Below, piece after piece: positions 34,041-45,500 of a stretch of DNA of 64,000 nucleotides. This DNA is from Triops longicaudatus (Eukaryota; Arthropoda; Branchiopoda; Notostraca; Triopsidae), in contig JAGQDJ010000024.1 of assembly GCA_022885665.1 (NCBI GenBank), positions 434,001-498,000 of the forward strand. Direction: 5' to 3'. The translations under genes and the position numbers were made by a program. The notes below the pieces were generated by a model. That model was not told the DNA's origin, did not search any database, and worked only from the letters and a program-made list of their open reading frames with translations. Numbering within the stretch: the first letter of the stretch is position 1; each line of letters begins with the position of its first letter.

Positions 34041-37000
34041 TCACTCGTTCAGGTGAAGGTCCGTAGCCACGGAATGTGCAGTAATGTACATCCATTGGTT
34101 TTTGTGTTTCTCGTATGCTTCGATCGCCTTTGGACGCATGTCTTCCCATTTGTACAAGTCGCGGAAGATTGGACGCACGTATTTCATACGCCCAACGGAT
34201 GTAGCGAAATCCAACGCCTTAGGAACTTGCTCCTCCCAGCGCGCGAGCAAGCCCAATCTCAGCCACCTGTGAGTATACATTAACTAGGAAATTCGAGGTG
34301 GAATTTTACAGGCTTCCCCGACCAACAGGGAATAAGCTTTACCTTAACTTGATTTCCATATTGATAACTTTATCAAAGTCGTAGATTTGTTCCATTGCCT
34401 GGACAGCCCTTAAAGATAAAGGCTTCTCTTCCAGAAGTTGAGCCAAAAACGTGGCTTTCTGGTCTGCTGTCATGTTAGCCAAATCGGTTTTCTCAAAGGG
34501 AGCGGGTTCAGCACAGCCTTGCTCGTTCCAAGTCACCCAACGTTGGCTTAATTCGATACAAGCTTTGGCCAACGTATTGTCATACCTAATGACAATATAC
34601 CATGCTTCACTTACACTTTAAGAGTTACTTTCTACAGCTTACTCAGGAATAAACGGTGGTAGGCCTGGAGTGCGTAGCCATTTCTCCCAGTCAACCTTTT
34701 TCAACGCTTCTGCAGCGGCTTTGCCTTCAAAGTACTTGTTCAAATAGTCAATGAAATCATTTGCCTCGATTGACTTGTACTTGAAGGTATCGATGTAGGA
34801 TCTCAAGAATTCTTCAAAAATTTCTGTGAGAAAATTTTAAATATTTTTTTAATTTAAGAAAATTCACTAAAAATCATGGAAAATCAATTTGTAAGTTATT
34901 CTGAGATTGTACACCTTTATTGGCAACCAAGTCCTCCAGATACCAAAGCAGCGTTTGTCCCTTTTCATATGGGACAGTCGAAAAGGCATCGTCAGGGTCA
35001 ACGCCTGTTAAATCTGGGTTTAAGCACGTGAGTTGATTCGAGGCACCCAAAGTGTCAATCTAGCAAATACAGAGTAAATACTTCACTCACAAAGGAAAAG
35101 TATCACTTACGGTATACTTAAGATCTTTCAAACCACCAATGGCAGAGAAGTGCCTCTGGGGCTCGCCGTGCATTCTTCCAGTAACTTTTCGTTCGAGGAA
35201 GACGGTGAAGCCCTCGTTGAGCCAGAAATGTTCCCAATTGCGATTCGTCACCAAGTTACCAGTCCAACTATGAATGATTTCGTGCGCTACAACGTCAACT
35301 AGTGAACGATCTCCTGCCTAGAAAAGGTAAACAAAATCAACTGACGACGACTTTCGGCTCGAAAAAACGAAATAAACTAAACAGATAGCAGTGCTGACTG
35401 TACCAAGAGTGTCGGTGTGATAAATGTCAAACAAGGATTCTCCATTCCACCATAAGGGAAGGAGGGTGGAAGCAGAAGTAAGTCGTAAATACCCCACACA
35501 TAAGGTCCACAAAGTTTTTCAGCGGTGGTAAGCATGGTATCAGTCTAAAATGTAAAATACATATTGAATACATGAATAATAGACCAGACTGCAATTACTT
35601 CGGCAAATTCCCAGGCGCCTTTTTCAAGCATACTAGGCTCGGCCCACAAATGGGTCCTGGGACCAATTTGTTTTCCTTGCAAATCGCCCGTGACGATAGC
35701 AATTAAGTAGGACGGAATAGGTACAGGCTGGTTAAAAGTGAAAAGGCGTTTTTCTTCGGATATGGCCTGTGGGCTGCCAACGCGTAAGGCACTCATTAGT
35801 ACAGTTAAATCGGCGGGACAGGTAACCTTTGGAGGAAAACGATTAATTTAGGAGCCTAGTTAATTTTTTAAGTTGGACGAAGTCTTACTTTCGCAGAGTA
35901 GGTCACTTTTACACCAGGGGAGTCTTGGATGGGAACCATTGCGCGACACAAGATTGCCTAGGATAACAACATGCTAGGAAATTACGTTACAAGTAATTTT
36001 TGGTGCACTAACTTGGCACTGACTGAACATAAACGGATATTTCTTTCCGGCAGTTTGCTCCGGATCTAACCATTGCAGAGCAGGACTCGAAGCGGACGTC
36101 GTGTAATTCACTATCACTCGAACGCTAAGCAACATCTGGTTTAAAATACATATCTATTTGACAATAACATTTAATTTACACGTCACTTTCTTCGTTGGGT
36201 AAGTCGATTTCTAGTTTCGAGCCAAAGGAATGTACAGGCTTTCCTAAGGTAAACTTCAAGGCTTTTCCGTTAATATCATAGACACCTTGGATCACCAAAT
36301 CTCTTGAATCCAAGACCTGCAAATGAGCAAAATCAAACAAATTATAATGCAGAAAGATGACATATAAACTAAAAAGAATTACGAAACGAAAAATGCTTGG
36401 CAAATACTGCACCAAAAATGAAAGATGAATTATAGAAAACCAAACTTAGTTAAAAACAATTCAAACCCTGATCTAAAAATGGATTCAGCCAGTACACTGC
36501 GCGTGAATGAAAAGCGCCGAAAACACGTCAACATATCCAAAGGAGGTTACTGGGTTACGAAGCACTGTACCTGTTTTCAAAACTGTCTATTGTACCTACA
36601 ATGTACTCGAACAGAGTCCAAATAAGATGTCAAACGAATTGCATGGCTGTCTTATTTTTTTTTATATCAGCTCGCTTAGACTTATTCCTCTTAAAGCTGC
36701 CTTGCTGAAACGTTCAGAAAAGTGTAGCGACTAATGGGTTCTAAACGAAAAGGTTTACAAATAATAGGAACAAATATCTGGCTTTGTTAGTGTCAACTCG
36801 ATTATTTACGTACTTTGATGAAACCGTCAAGTTCTCTGTGGGAACTTGTTGCGCATTTGCAATAGTTTTCGACATAAAAGCGAGACATTTGACATGTAAT
36901 CCTCACATACCTTGTACCAGGTGTTTATAAACTAAGGCGCAAGACAGGTCTCCTGACGATTTAATTACTTCGCTGACAACCTTGATCCACACTAATTTTA

Positions 37001-37339
37001 ACAGGTGCTAATAATATTACAATCTGCTATCAGCTGCGTTATTCCTACTTTTAGGTGATTAATGAACAAAAGCAAATTACCAGATGTTTGACGTCTGCGT
37101 GAGCTTTGACAACCGTCAACGACACTTTTCCTTTCAAAACTTTTTTCTTCAAATCGACCTCTATATCTAAGTCCACATGTTTCACAGCCGCATCCTCTGC
37201 GATAATAAACGAAAAATCACGTGAGTTCGAAGCCAATAAAATATTTCTTTGAGACAATTTCACAAGTAAAAAGTAATGACAACTTACCAGGATTAGAAAA
37301 CGAACTTGGATCTAATTTACTTAGCCTTCCGGGATTCAT
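34041..37339 (-). CDS. LTA4H: leukotriene A4 hydrolase / aminopeptidase (M1 family)
   Basis: Twelve exons (37339-37288, 37196-37081, 36316-36180, 36124-36013, 35957-35889, 35826-35599, 35544-35404, 35317-35111, 35059-34915, 34823-34643, 34585-34343, 34266-34041) give 618 aa; human is 611. All hallmarks are visible: SQCQAILCRA (substrate Gln), YGGMEN (exopeptidase motif), the zinc site HEIIH with the distal Glu in WLNEGF, VPYEKG (catalytic Tyr), and GRMKYVRPIF (carboxylate-binding Arg). The C-terminal helical repeat domain is present. The enzyme is a cytosolic zinc aminopeptidase; the vertebrate form also hydrolyses LTA4 to LTB4. Whether the epoxide hydrolase activity exists here is unknown. 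The position of human Tyr378 is Phe (codon at 34982-34984). The start ATG at 37339 is the first in the frame. The promoter is shared with RanBP9/10. Confidence 0.96.
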
Positions 37340-37851
37340 TTTCTTGACAGTTGTGGCGTATTTCTTGGAAAGACTATCTGCCAAAGAAGAACCTACTCTC
37401 CCAGACGTTGTCTCAGGTCGCCCTGGGTCCAAAAGTCTGTTTTTGTTGTTGTTCCAAACTCCTCCTATTGCAGTTGACGCTGCGCCCCCTAAGAAAATTG
37501 TCAGAACAAAAGGTAGGTTTTTGTTTTGCGTAATAATTTATCAGCTGAATCGAGTGGAGATTGTGTCAAAGACAGTGAATCAAATCAAGTCCACACCGAG
37601 GACAGTTGCCGCGTCCATCCACGGATCCCCAGGTAGGCTTAAACACGATAATAGGCTCGCACTTACTGATATGTAAAGCAATCCATTGTTTGGGTGCATG
37701 CTTAGCCAAGAAGACATTCCCCACCGTCCTGAGTGATGTTGGACCGATAAGTGTCATCTTTCGCTGCTGACGTTCGAGAATTAAGCTTTGGGCAGTAATT
37801 AAGTGGGGACAGGACAAAACCAAAGGGATACCGTCGTTGTTGTTATCCCAG
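37340..37851. promoter_or_regulatory. divergent region LTA4H / RanBP9-10, with a possible 5' exon
   Basis: About 510 bp between the LTA4H start and the first certain RanBP9/10 exon. A stretch ending at CCCCAG|GTAGGC (about 37633) looks like an exon end and could be 5' UTR or an N-terminal exon of the RanBP gene, but its frame does not join the next exon cleanly. Both promoters should be in or near this interval. Confidence 0.35.
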
Positions 37852-38664
37852 GAGGCAAGCGAAGAGAAGGAGTTGCAAGGTTACACCAGCAGAGCCTACG
37901 ACGTCATTGGCGATTTCTCTGGCTGGGTTCGGAGAACTTGCAACAGGACCATGGACACGGCGAATAATATGTCAGATCGCTTGAAACTCTTGTATCCCTT
38001 GGTTAACGAAGAGGAGACGCCTTTGCCTCGTTGCTGGAGCTCCAAAGACAAATATAACTTCATTGGACTGTCTCAAAATAACTTGCGAGTACATTACAAA
38101 GGTATTGCTTCGCCGAAAACGTCATTTTGTCTTGGTGACACCAGGATTTTTCTGAGCAACTCTATTCATTTTCTAGGACATGGAAAAACTCACAAAGATG
38201 CTGCAAGTGTCCGAGCGACTCATCCCATTCCTGCTGCGTGTGGCCTGTATTATTTTGAAGTCAAAATCGTCAGCAAAGGCAGAGATGGCTATATGGGAGT
38301 GGGCCTTTCAGCCCAAGGTGTCAGTATGAATCGATTACCGGGTAAAAATTAAGCTGTGTCCACAGACTTTGTCACACCAATATGGCTTTTATTCATATTA
38401 ACTCGTTTGTTATGCGCCTAGGCTGGGACAAGCAATCTTACGGTTATCATGGGGATGATGGCAACTCGTTTTGTTCCTCGGGGACAGGTCAGCCCTATGG
38501 TCCTACTTTTACGACAGGTGATGTCATTGGTTGTGGAGTCAATTTGATTGACAATACGTGCTTTTACACCAAGAATGGTCACAATCTCGGTGTTGCGTTC
38601 ACAGACCTTCCTGTAAGCTATAAAAGATAAACTTTTTTAGGTATCGTAGATCATTGACTATAAC

Positions 38665-38710
<46 letters not shown>

Positions 38711-40635
38711 CGTAGCCTAATCTATACCCAACGGTCGGTCTTCAAACCCCCGGAGAAATTGTAGATGCAAATTTTGGGCAAGCTCCATTTGTATACGATA
38801 TTGAGGACGAAATGCGCGAATTGAGAGCTCGAACAACAGCCACCATTGAGCGTTTCCCCTTGCCTGAACGCAATGGCCAGTGGCAAGCAGCTTTACACAG
38901 GTTAGAATTGACGTTTTTTGTTTTCTACTGATTCATTTTTTTTTTCTCCGCTCTCAATTGTTCTCTCATTTCCCGGTCAATGCCTCAAAACATGAAGCTT
39001 TATTGCCCTCTAAATTATTTACATTCTCTTTCTTTGTGTATTTTTTCCCCTTCGTATGTGTTTTGTGTATAAAATCGCAAAATGTTTAAGTTCTTTTTTC
39101 ATTTCTGTCTAAAACAAAATCGTCTCGAAATACCAAAACGGTTAAGCAGTGTTTTCCCATTATTGTTATAATTACTACAACTCTTGTTTACTACTTTAGG
39201 CCTTTATTCTCTTTTTGTACTTTTTAAATCATTCATGTTTAATTAATTACTCTCCTGTGATCAAAATCCATACAACGAAAACAAAGAAAGCTCGCTGGAC
39301 CGCAGTTTTTTTTCTTTCTTTTCCGAAATTTCAATTAAGTTTGAGACGCTTTTGGTTTTATAGCTATTCATTATTAGGATGGTTTCCTCTTATTTGGTCC
39401 ATCACGGTTACAGTGCCACTTCGGAAGCTTTTGCAAGAAGCACTGGTCAAGTGTTTACTGAAGAAATGACTTCAATCAAGAACCGTCAACGTAAGAACCG
39501 AAGATTTCGTACCGTAAAAATTACTTTTCTAAATGTCTTTGGTAGGCATCCAGCGTTTGGTATTGGCCGGACGTATTGGCGAAGCGATAGAGACGACTCA
39601 AGCCTTGTATCCTGGTTTGTTGGAGCGCAACCCAAACTTGCTTTTCATGCTCAAATGCCGGCAGTTCATCGAGATGATTAACGGCACGGATTCTCAGGTA
39701 CGGGCGTCGCGTAGCCCGAAATCTCAGTCTTCAGGCTCACCTAATATGAGCCCCAACTATGGCGGTTTTGGATGTCCGCAAATGAGCGCGGGCGCTCGTT
39801 CGCGTTCGCGGAGTAGTAGTCCAGGCGCCATGCAGTTTCCCCACCATTTGCACACCACCAGTTCCGCGCTACAAACTTCAGTCATTCAGTCCACGAAAAG
39901 CTTTAAAAACGGCCAAGAAAACGGGGCCAAAAAAGGGACAGACGCTGATGACGATAATGATGTCGACATGGACAAACACAGCAACGGTTTTAATGGTGGT
40001 AACAAAGAAGACCACGATATGGGTAATGCTAGGAAATTGCGTTTATAGTTTCGGGGCGTGTTACTAACGCCGTTTACGTACTTTTGCAGAGGTGGATGCC
40101 ATGCCGCGAAGACAGTTATGTGGCGGAACGCAAGCTGCGGTAGAACGTACTCTTTTGTTCGGAAAAGAATTGCAAGCTTTCAGTCTCCAATTGAGGCGAG
40201 ATCAGGGCAAAAATGAGGCCAATGAAAAAATGTTACAGGTTCTCTCTTTAATTTCCTTATATTAAGGTGATGCATCGCCGTCCAAGTGCCTAATTTTTGC
40301 AATTCCAAATTCTTAGGATGCGTTTAGTCTCCTGGCGTACGCTGATCCATGGAGCAGTCCCATCGGCGATCAACTCGATCCTGTGCAGCGCGAGCCCATT
40401 TGTGCAGCCCTCAATTCAGCCATTTTGGGTATGTAGGCTAATTAGACATATCGAAATGTCTCTTGAAGTAGTTGATGATACTGACGCGTGGTACTTTTCA
40501 GAATCACACAATCTTCCTCGACGACCGCCGTTAGAAGTGTCGCTCGCCCACGCCAAAGAGCTAATTCACTTGATGGCCCAAAACGGCTTAGGCTCCTGCG
40601 CCTTCGCGTCTGTGGATAATTTGCTAATGCCTTAA
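37852..40635 (+). CDS. RANBP9: Ran-binding protein 9/10 (SPRY-LisH-CTLH-CRA; CTLH E3 ligase scaffold)
   Basis: Nine exons: 37852-38101, 38177-38341, 38422-38612, 38716-38900, 39378-39490, 39546-40022, 40090-40238, 40317-40428 and 40502-40635. They read 591 codons from 37852. Domain order: conserved lead NEEETPLPRCWSSKDKYNFI; SPRY (LRVHYKG, HPIPAACGLYYFEVKIVSKG, SYGYHGDDGNSFCSSGTG); LisH (MVSSYLVHHGYSATSEAFAR); CTLH (IQRLVLAGRIGEAIETTQAL); a disordered Ser-rich linker; and CRA (RRQLCGGTQAAVERTLLFGK to SCAFASVDNL). Both vertebrate RanBP9 and RanBP10 have this layout, and I cannot separate them. The protein scaffolds the CTLH/GID ubiquitin ligase. The N-terminus is open: either an upstream exon exists or translation starts at the good-context ATG at 37951. 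The first intron (38102-38176) is 75 nt, in frame and stop-free. Confidence 0.93.
38666..38705. repeat. poly(T) tract, 40 nt, upstream of a splice acceptor
   Basis: Forty T in the third intron of the RanBP9/10 gene, ending 10 nt before the acceptor AG at 38714-38715. It serves as an extreme polypyrimidine tract and is likely to vary in length between individuals. Confidence 0.85.
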
Positions 40636-42587
40636 TGAGGTTGCGCTGTTAATTTGTATCTAACTGTATCCATTCTTGTTACTCACTCGATTCTACCGTG
40701 AAACTAGGTGAGGATCCCAAGGAAAGGGACGAAGGCAGGGGGGGGCGAGTTTTCATCACGCAATCTGCAATTCTTATTCATAATTGAAGACTCCGGAACG
40801 TTTGTGTGATACGATAAAGTCCTATTTTTTCCTGGAGTTATTGATGGTTTTGTCGGAGTTGAAAGGACAAGGGCAGCCTTAAAAGGGGATCTCTTTTGAA
40901 ATTGAAATTTGAAGAGTGGAAAATCTCGTATTGGTTTATGGATAAGTTGGAAGGAAGGAACAGCGTACGATGAAGTTTAGATTTGTTTTTTAATGTATAT
41001 TTGCCACCCTTATCCATTGCATGTTGGTGTACGTGTGGCAGTTGCAGATTTCAAGACGTGGCTTCAAAAGTTGTTTTCGCGCTGGATTAGACTGTGTTGA
41101 CTCCTTACGCCGCTCGTCAGTTTTCCCCCTTTTTTTCTTTTGTTTTAAAAACGTATGCTCCGTTCCCAGATGAACGCAGGCCAGCTCCCATGTTTTGCTA
41201 GCTATTACAAGTCCATGTTGTTTTGGACATGAACAGGAAGTCGAGTAGGAGTTGGGCAAGTTGGAGAGGAAGTGAACAGACGAACTGTTCGTCGTACTTC
41301 CTTTTCGTAATAAAAGATATACCGCAAACGACTCATCTTAATCTAAGAAGAAGAGAGACAAAACGTGCCTGTATATGACGTTGAACAGCTGATGTGATGA
41401 CCATAGTCGACATTACCGTGTCGTAAAGATAAATTCTTTTTGTGTGACAAAAAAATAAGCTTTCTCGTGAAATATACGTTTTCTATATAAAGGGGGATTA
41501 CGGATTTTTACGTAAGCTTTATTTTTGCTAACACACGCAAATAAACTGCTGGAGTTATTTGTTTTGACGACGTAAACATCGAACGCAACGCGCCTCCGTA
41601 AACTATAGAAGATGGATAGAAGAATTGGTGACAGCCAGCGTGACATCATCGCAAGTGAGAAATGCGAGGTTTGATGGATAACTCAACTACGAGCATGAAA
41701 CCCATCTGAGCTGGAGAAATACGTGCATGTTAACCGTGTTGCATACGGGGGTCCTAAACAATTCAATCACCCAAGTACATCTTCTATAAAAATTATTCCA
41801 TAAAGTCCGATTTCGACACCCATTTGCGCTTCCTGGGATGCATTACGTTTACGCTGAAAACCTCGGTTACAGGACGCTGGGGACGCCTTCCTCTTTCTGT
41901 GGATGAGCAACGCACAAGCGCGTTGGGACTCGCTGCCGGAGCTCGCGGACCCAGCGCCCGTCAGTTCGAGACACAACCAGGGGTCGAGCACACAGCCAAT
42001 TTGGACTTGGCGTCGTCTATTTTTTTAAGTTACCCACACAGCCCCACCTTTTTACAGTTTCGCATTAACTTTGTCACCAAAATCCTTCGTGAGGTACCCT
42101 TCAATTTTGCCAACAAAGAGTTGGGCGCGGATTTTTCTTTTCCGAGCAAGCCAAGATCGTCCCAGGTAAATATTTGTTTTCCGCTTTAGCTTCAGCTTTT
42201 GGGCGTAAAACATAGCCTAAATTTAGCTTAAGAGTATTGAACTTAGCATCTTTCCTGTAGTGCAAGTCCCCATGGCCCTGTGTAGTGAAGATACACGGAT
42301 TTTCTGACACTTCGCCTTGTCACTGTTCGGAACTGATTTTATTCGCCAGAAACGGAAAAAAAAGACAAACAAAGAAAAAAAACGCGAAGCAAAGAGATTG
42401 GATTGAGTGGACCATTTGTCAGTTTCCCGTCTGAGCTTGTCGGGTTGTAATAACGTGCGTGCAGCTTAACAGTGATTGAGGGACTTGAAGCAGTATTTAT
42501 TTGCTCCTCTAGCCAGTTTCCTTCCAAGTTTTCACATTGGAGACCATTGAAGATCCCTGTTTGCCATTTTGCCCCAATTTATTCACC
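40636..42587. other. intergenic region RanBP9/10 to G alpha-o
   Basis: Contains the RanBP 3' UTR and the promoter and 5' UTR of the G alpha-o gene. Overlapping open frames at 41767-42189 on both strands show no known domain. I looked for another MGC-type first exon of G alpha-o and saw none. Confidence 0.45.
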
Positions 42588-45500
42588 ATGGGTTGTGCCA
42601 TGTCTGCAGAAGAACGGGCGGCCGCAGCCCGAAGCAAGCTGATTGAACGGAACCTTAAAGAAGATGGAGTACAAGCCGCCAAGGATATCAAACTCTTACT
42701 TCTCGGTAAGTAACAGCTCACGTACCCCATTATTTCCTCTGGCTTAACCCCGGTGCTGCTTTGGCTCTGTCAAAGGCCCGACAAGGTTAGACAAACGCGA
42801 ACCATTCACTAAAGCGTTGAATTGAGTTTAGCTTTACGCTTGGGGCAACAGAGAATAATAGCCCGGTCGAAGAGCAGCTGAGAGAACTCAAAAGCTTCTA
42901 ATGACGGTTGTACGCTACACTCCCATCAAACTACCCCTATAGTGCCTACCTCAGCCCCCATTGAAGAATTCGCGCATTTCAAGAAGCCTTGGAAAATATT
43001 TAGGCGAACGTTAAAACTGCCGAAATCACTCCATATTCTTATTTTTAAAAACGCGGATCCACGATGGAATATATGAAATAGTCGCGAGCCTGTGCTTCAT
43101 TAAAACTGAAAATCACAATTCGTCCCATGTTGGGGGTGGGGGGACATTTGTCCCCGTTTGTTAGACAGTTTTATTTGCTTTCAAAAACGAAACTTAGACG
43201 AAAATGTAAATGAATATCTTGAGTTCGTGCCTAAGCCCGTACCGTGTCTTTTTTATTTCATTGGAAACAATCGTACAAGATGGTAGAAAAAGTTGCAATA
43301 GAAAACTCCACAAGGATGGAGGGATGAAAGTTCTACGAGCGAATAAGTCACACAAAGAGGAATTGAATGAAAAAGTTGTGAGCGCAAAGAAAAGTGGGGA
43401 AAGAGCGACGCTCAGGACGACGCACAACCCTCGGCGCCGACGATCAATACTTGAGTTACCCGGATGGGCTATGTTATATACTGATGGCGGTAGCATTGAA
43501 CAGTAGGACTCCTCCCTTTTTCTAGCTAAAATTCCTCCCCGGGAACTGGAGGGTTCCGTGCATTGACTTAGCTGGCAGGAGATATCTCGAAGGGACGCTG
43601 ATGTTCGGCCTCAACCGTGGACGCATTAAGGGAGGCTGTAGCGTACTAACATCCCCTTCCTTTTTTACTTCTAACGATTTTTTTCTTCGGACCCAAAGTT
43701 TATTGTTTAACCACAAGAATATTTGTGTAGCATAAGAGGAAAGGGTAGACGAAAAGAAGGAGCTGTTAGCGACATGAGAGCGTCTAGGGGGCAGTAAGAT
43801 GGTTTGGTACTGCAGACGTAGTTTGAAGACGAACGGAAGGGAAGCAGAAAATCCGCTCGGCAAAGAAATCGATTATGACTTCCGCTGTTGTCTCTCCGAA
43901 ACAAAAATAGGCCCCAATGATAGAGACAAAGACGGTACTCTTCTTAGCTCTTCCTTGATTTTGTTTTCGGGGAAAAAAACTGACATTTTATGCGACTTAA
44001 AGAAATCCCAACATGCCGAGACGCAGATGGAAAATGACGCGGAAGAAGCTGCATGAATGTCTGGAGGCGATATTTTCTTGTAATGTGCCATAAACTGTCT
44101 TTGTTCAGTTTTGCAGGAAATGTACTTGACAGTTTTGCAAGCCCAGACACCCGAAAAACTGAACAAAGGCATCAATTGCTTAAATGCGCCTGGCACACAA
44201 CGCTAGATGATACTGTGGCCTGTGTTAACGTAGCTTAGCATCTCTAAAAAAAAATTAATAAGAATAAAAAATAAAGAAGTATTGCAATCGAGTTTTGCTC
44301 AACTGAACCGTGTTACAACACAAAGTCTGTTATTGACATTTTGTAGAAGTCAAACCATCTCCGGTTATGTAAATGTGCAAAAACGAGAGTTTCATATTCT
44401 GAAATACTGGACAGTTTCGCTGCCTTTTAGGGATTTAGTAGGGCGAGATCGTAATATGGTATAGTTTACGAATAAAATTATTAGTGAGGCCTGAAACGTT
44501 ACAAGAATTTGGTGGATGGGAGTAAACTTGGAAAGCTTGTTCTTCCCTTCTCTGAGCCCAAACTTTGTGAAGTTTTACACTTTGTCATATTTTCACAGTT
44601 TACAGAGCAGGGTAGTGTAGTGCACCGTACCTTTGTGCCTCCGAAAAGCAGCGGCAGCAGCTTCTCGGCTTCTGCTACGGCCAGAAGGCAAGGGATGCAA
44701 AAAGAGGGGGAAATTTCAAAGCGGAGGAGCCTAAGCAAAACACAAACCTTAGGTTTAAATTTAGCTGAGGGATTCAGAATGGCGCAAAGACCTCCCCGTG
44801 CGACTCACCGCCGACGTCTATGTCCGGTTTCTCTCGGTCAGGACTTGATGATTATCATTCAAAATAAAACTTGGCCCAGATTTGTGGGGGAAAATCAACT
44901 GGGGAAATCATACCGGAGAGATTGTCTTTAAAATTTGCTTCATGGGCTATTTTGGGAGTGTCTTTGGTTTGAAAGCACGCATTTCGGGTTATTTCATGCC
45001 GGTTTGAAACTGACGTGTCTTGGAATGCAGCACGAAAAGTGCCATTGGATCAAATTCGTGTTGCACTTGCGATGCATCTGGGAAACAGAGACATGAAGAA
45101 CAAACAAGGAAAGAAGAGTCGTCCAAAACTACAGCAGTGGAGTATATGGGAAAACACTCTTGAAACTCGATGACGCGAGTCAAGAGCACCCTTCTATAAT
45201 TGTAACTAAAACAGGTCGTGTAAGGCTTGTTTCTTGTACGGACAGGGCAGAGTCGAGTCAAAAACACAGAATTTCTGTAAGTTGGCGATTTTACTTGATA
45301 CGTCTCGCGTGCTAGCCGAGCAGCGACATGAGTTTTTCCGTCCAGCCCATCATATCGTTGGAGCTAAGTTGCTTTCAGAAATGCGTGTACTATACGTGCA
45401 AGGTTTGGAACACCGTCCATTGTGGTGCTCCCTGTTCATGGTCTGTTATAATGTAACACGCTAGGAAGTACTTATGGACCTAGAACACGTTTTGCCTTGG

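Noticed and set aside
41767..42189. Overlapping ORFs upstream of G alpha-o as an alternative first exon
   Set aside because: Neither strand encodes the MGC-type lipidated N-terminus needed for a G alpha subunit.
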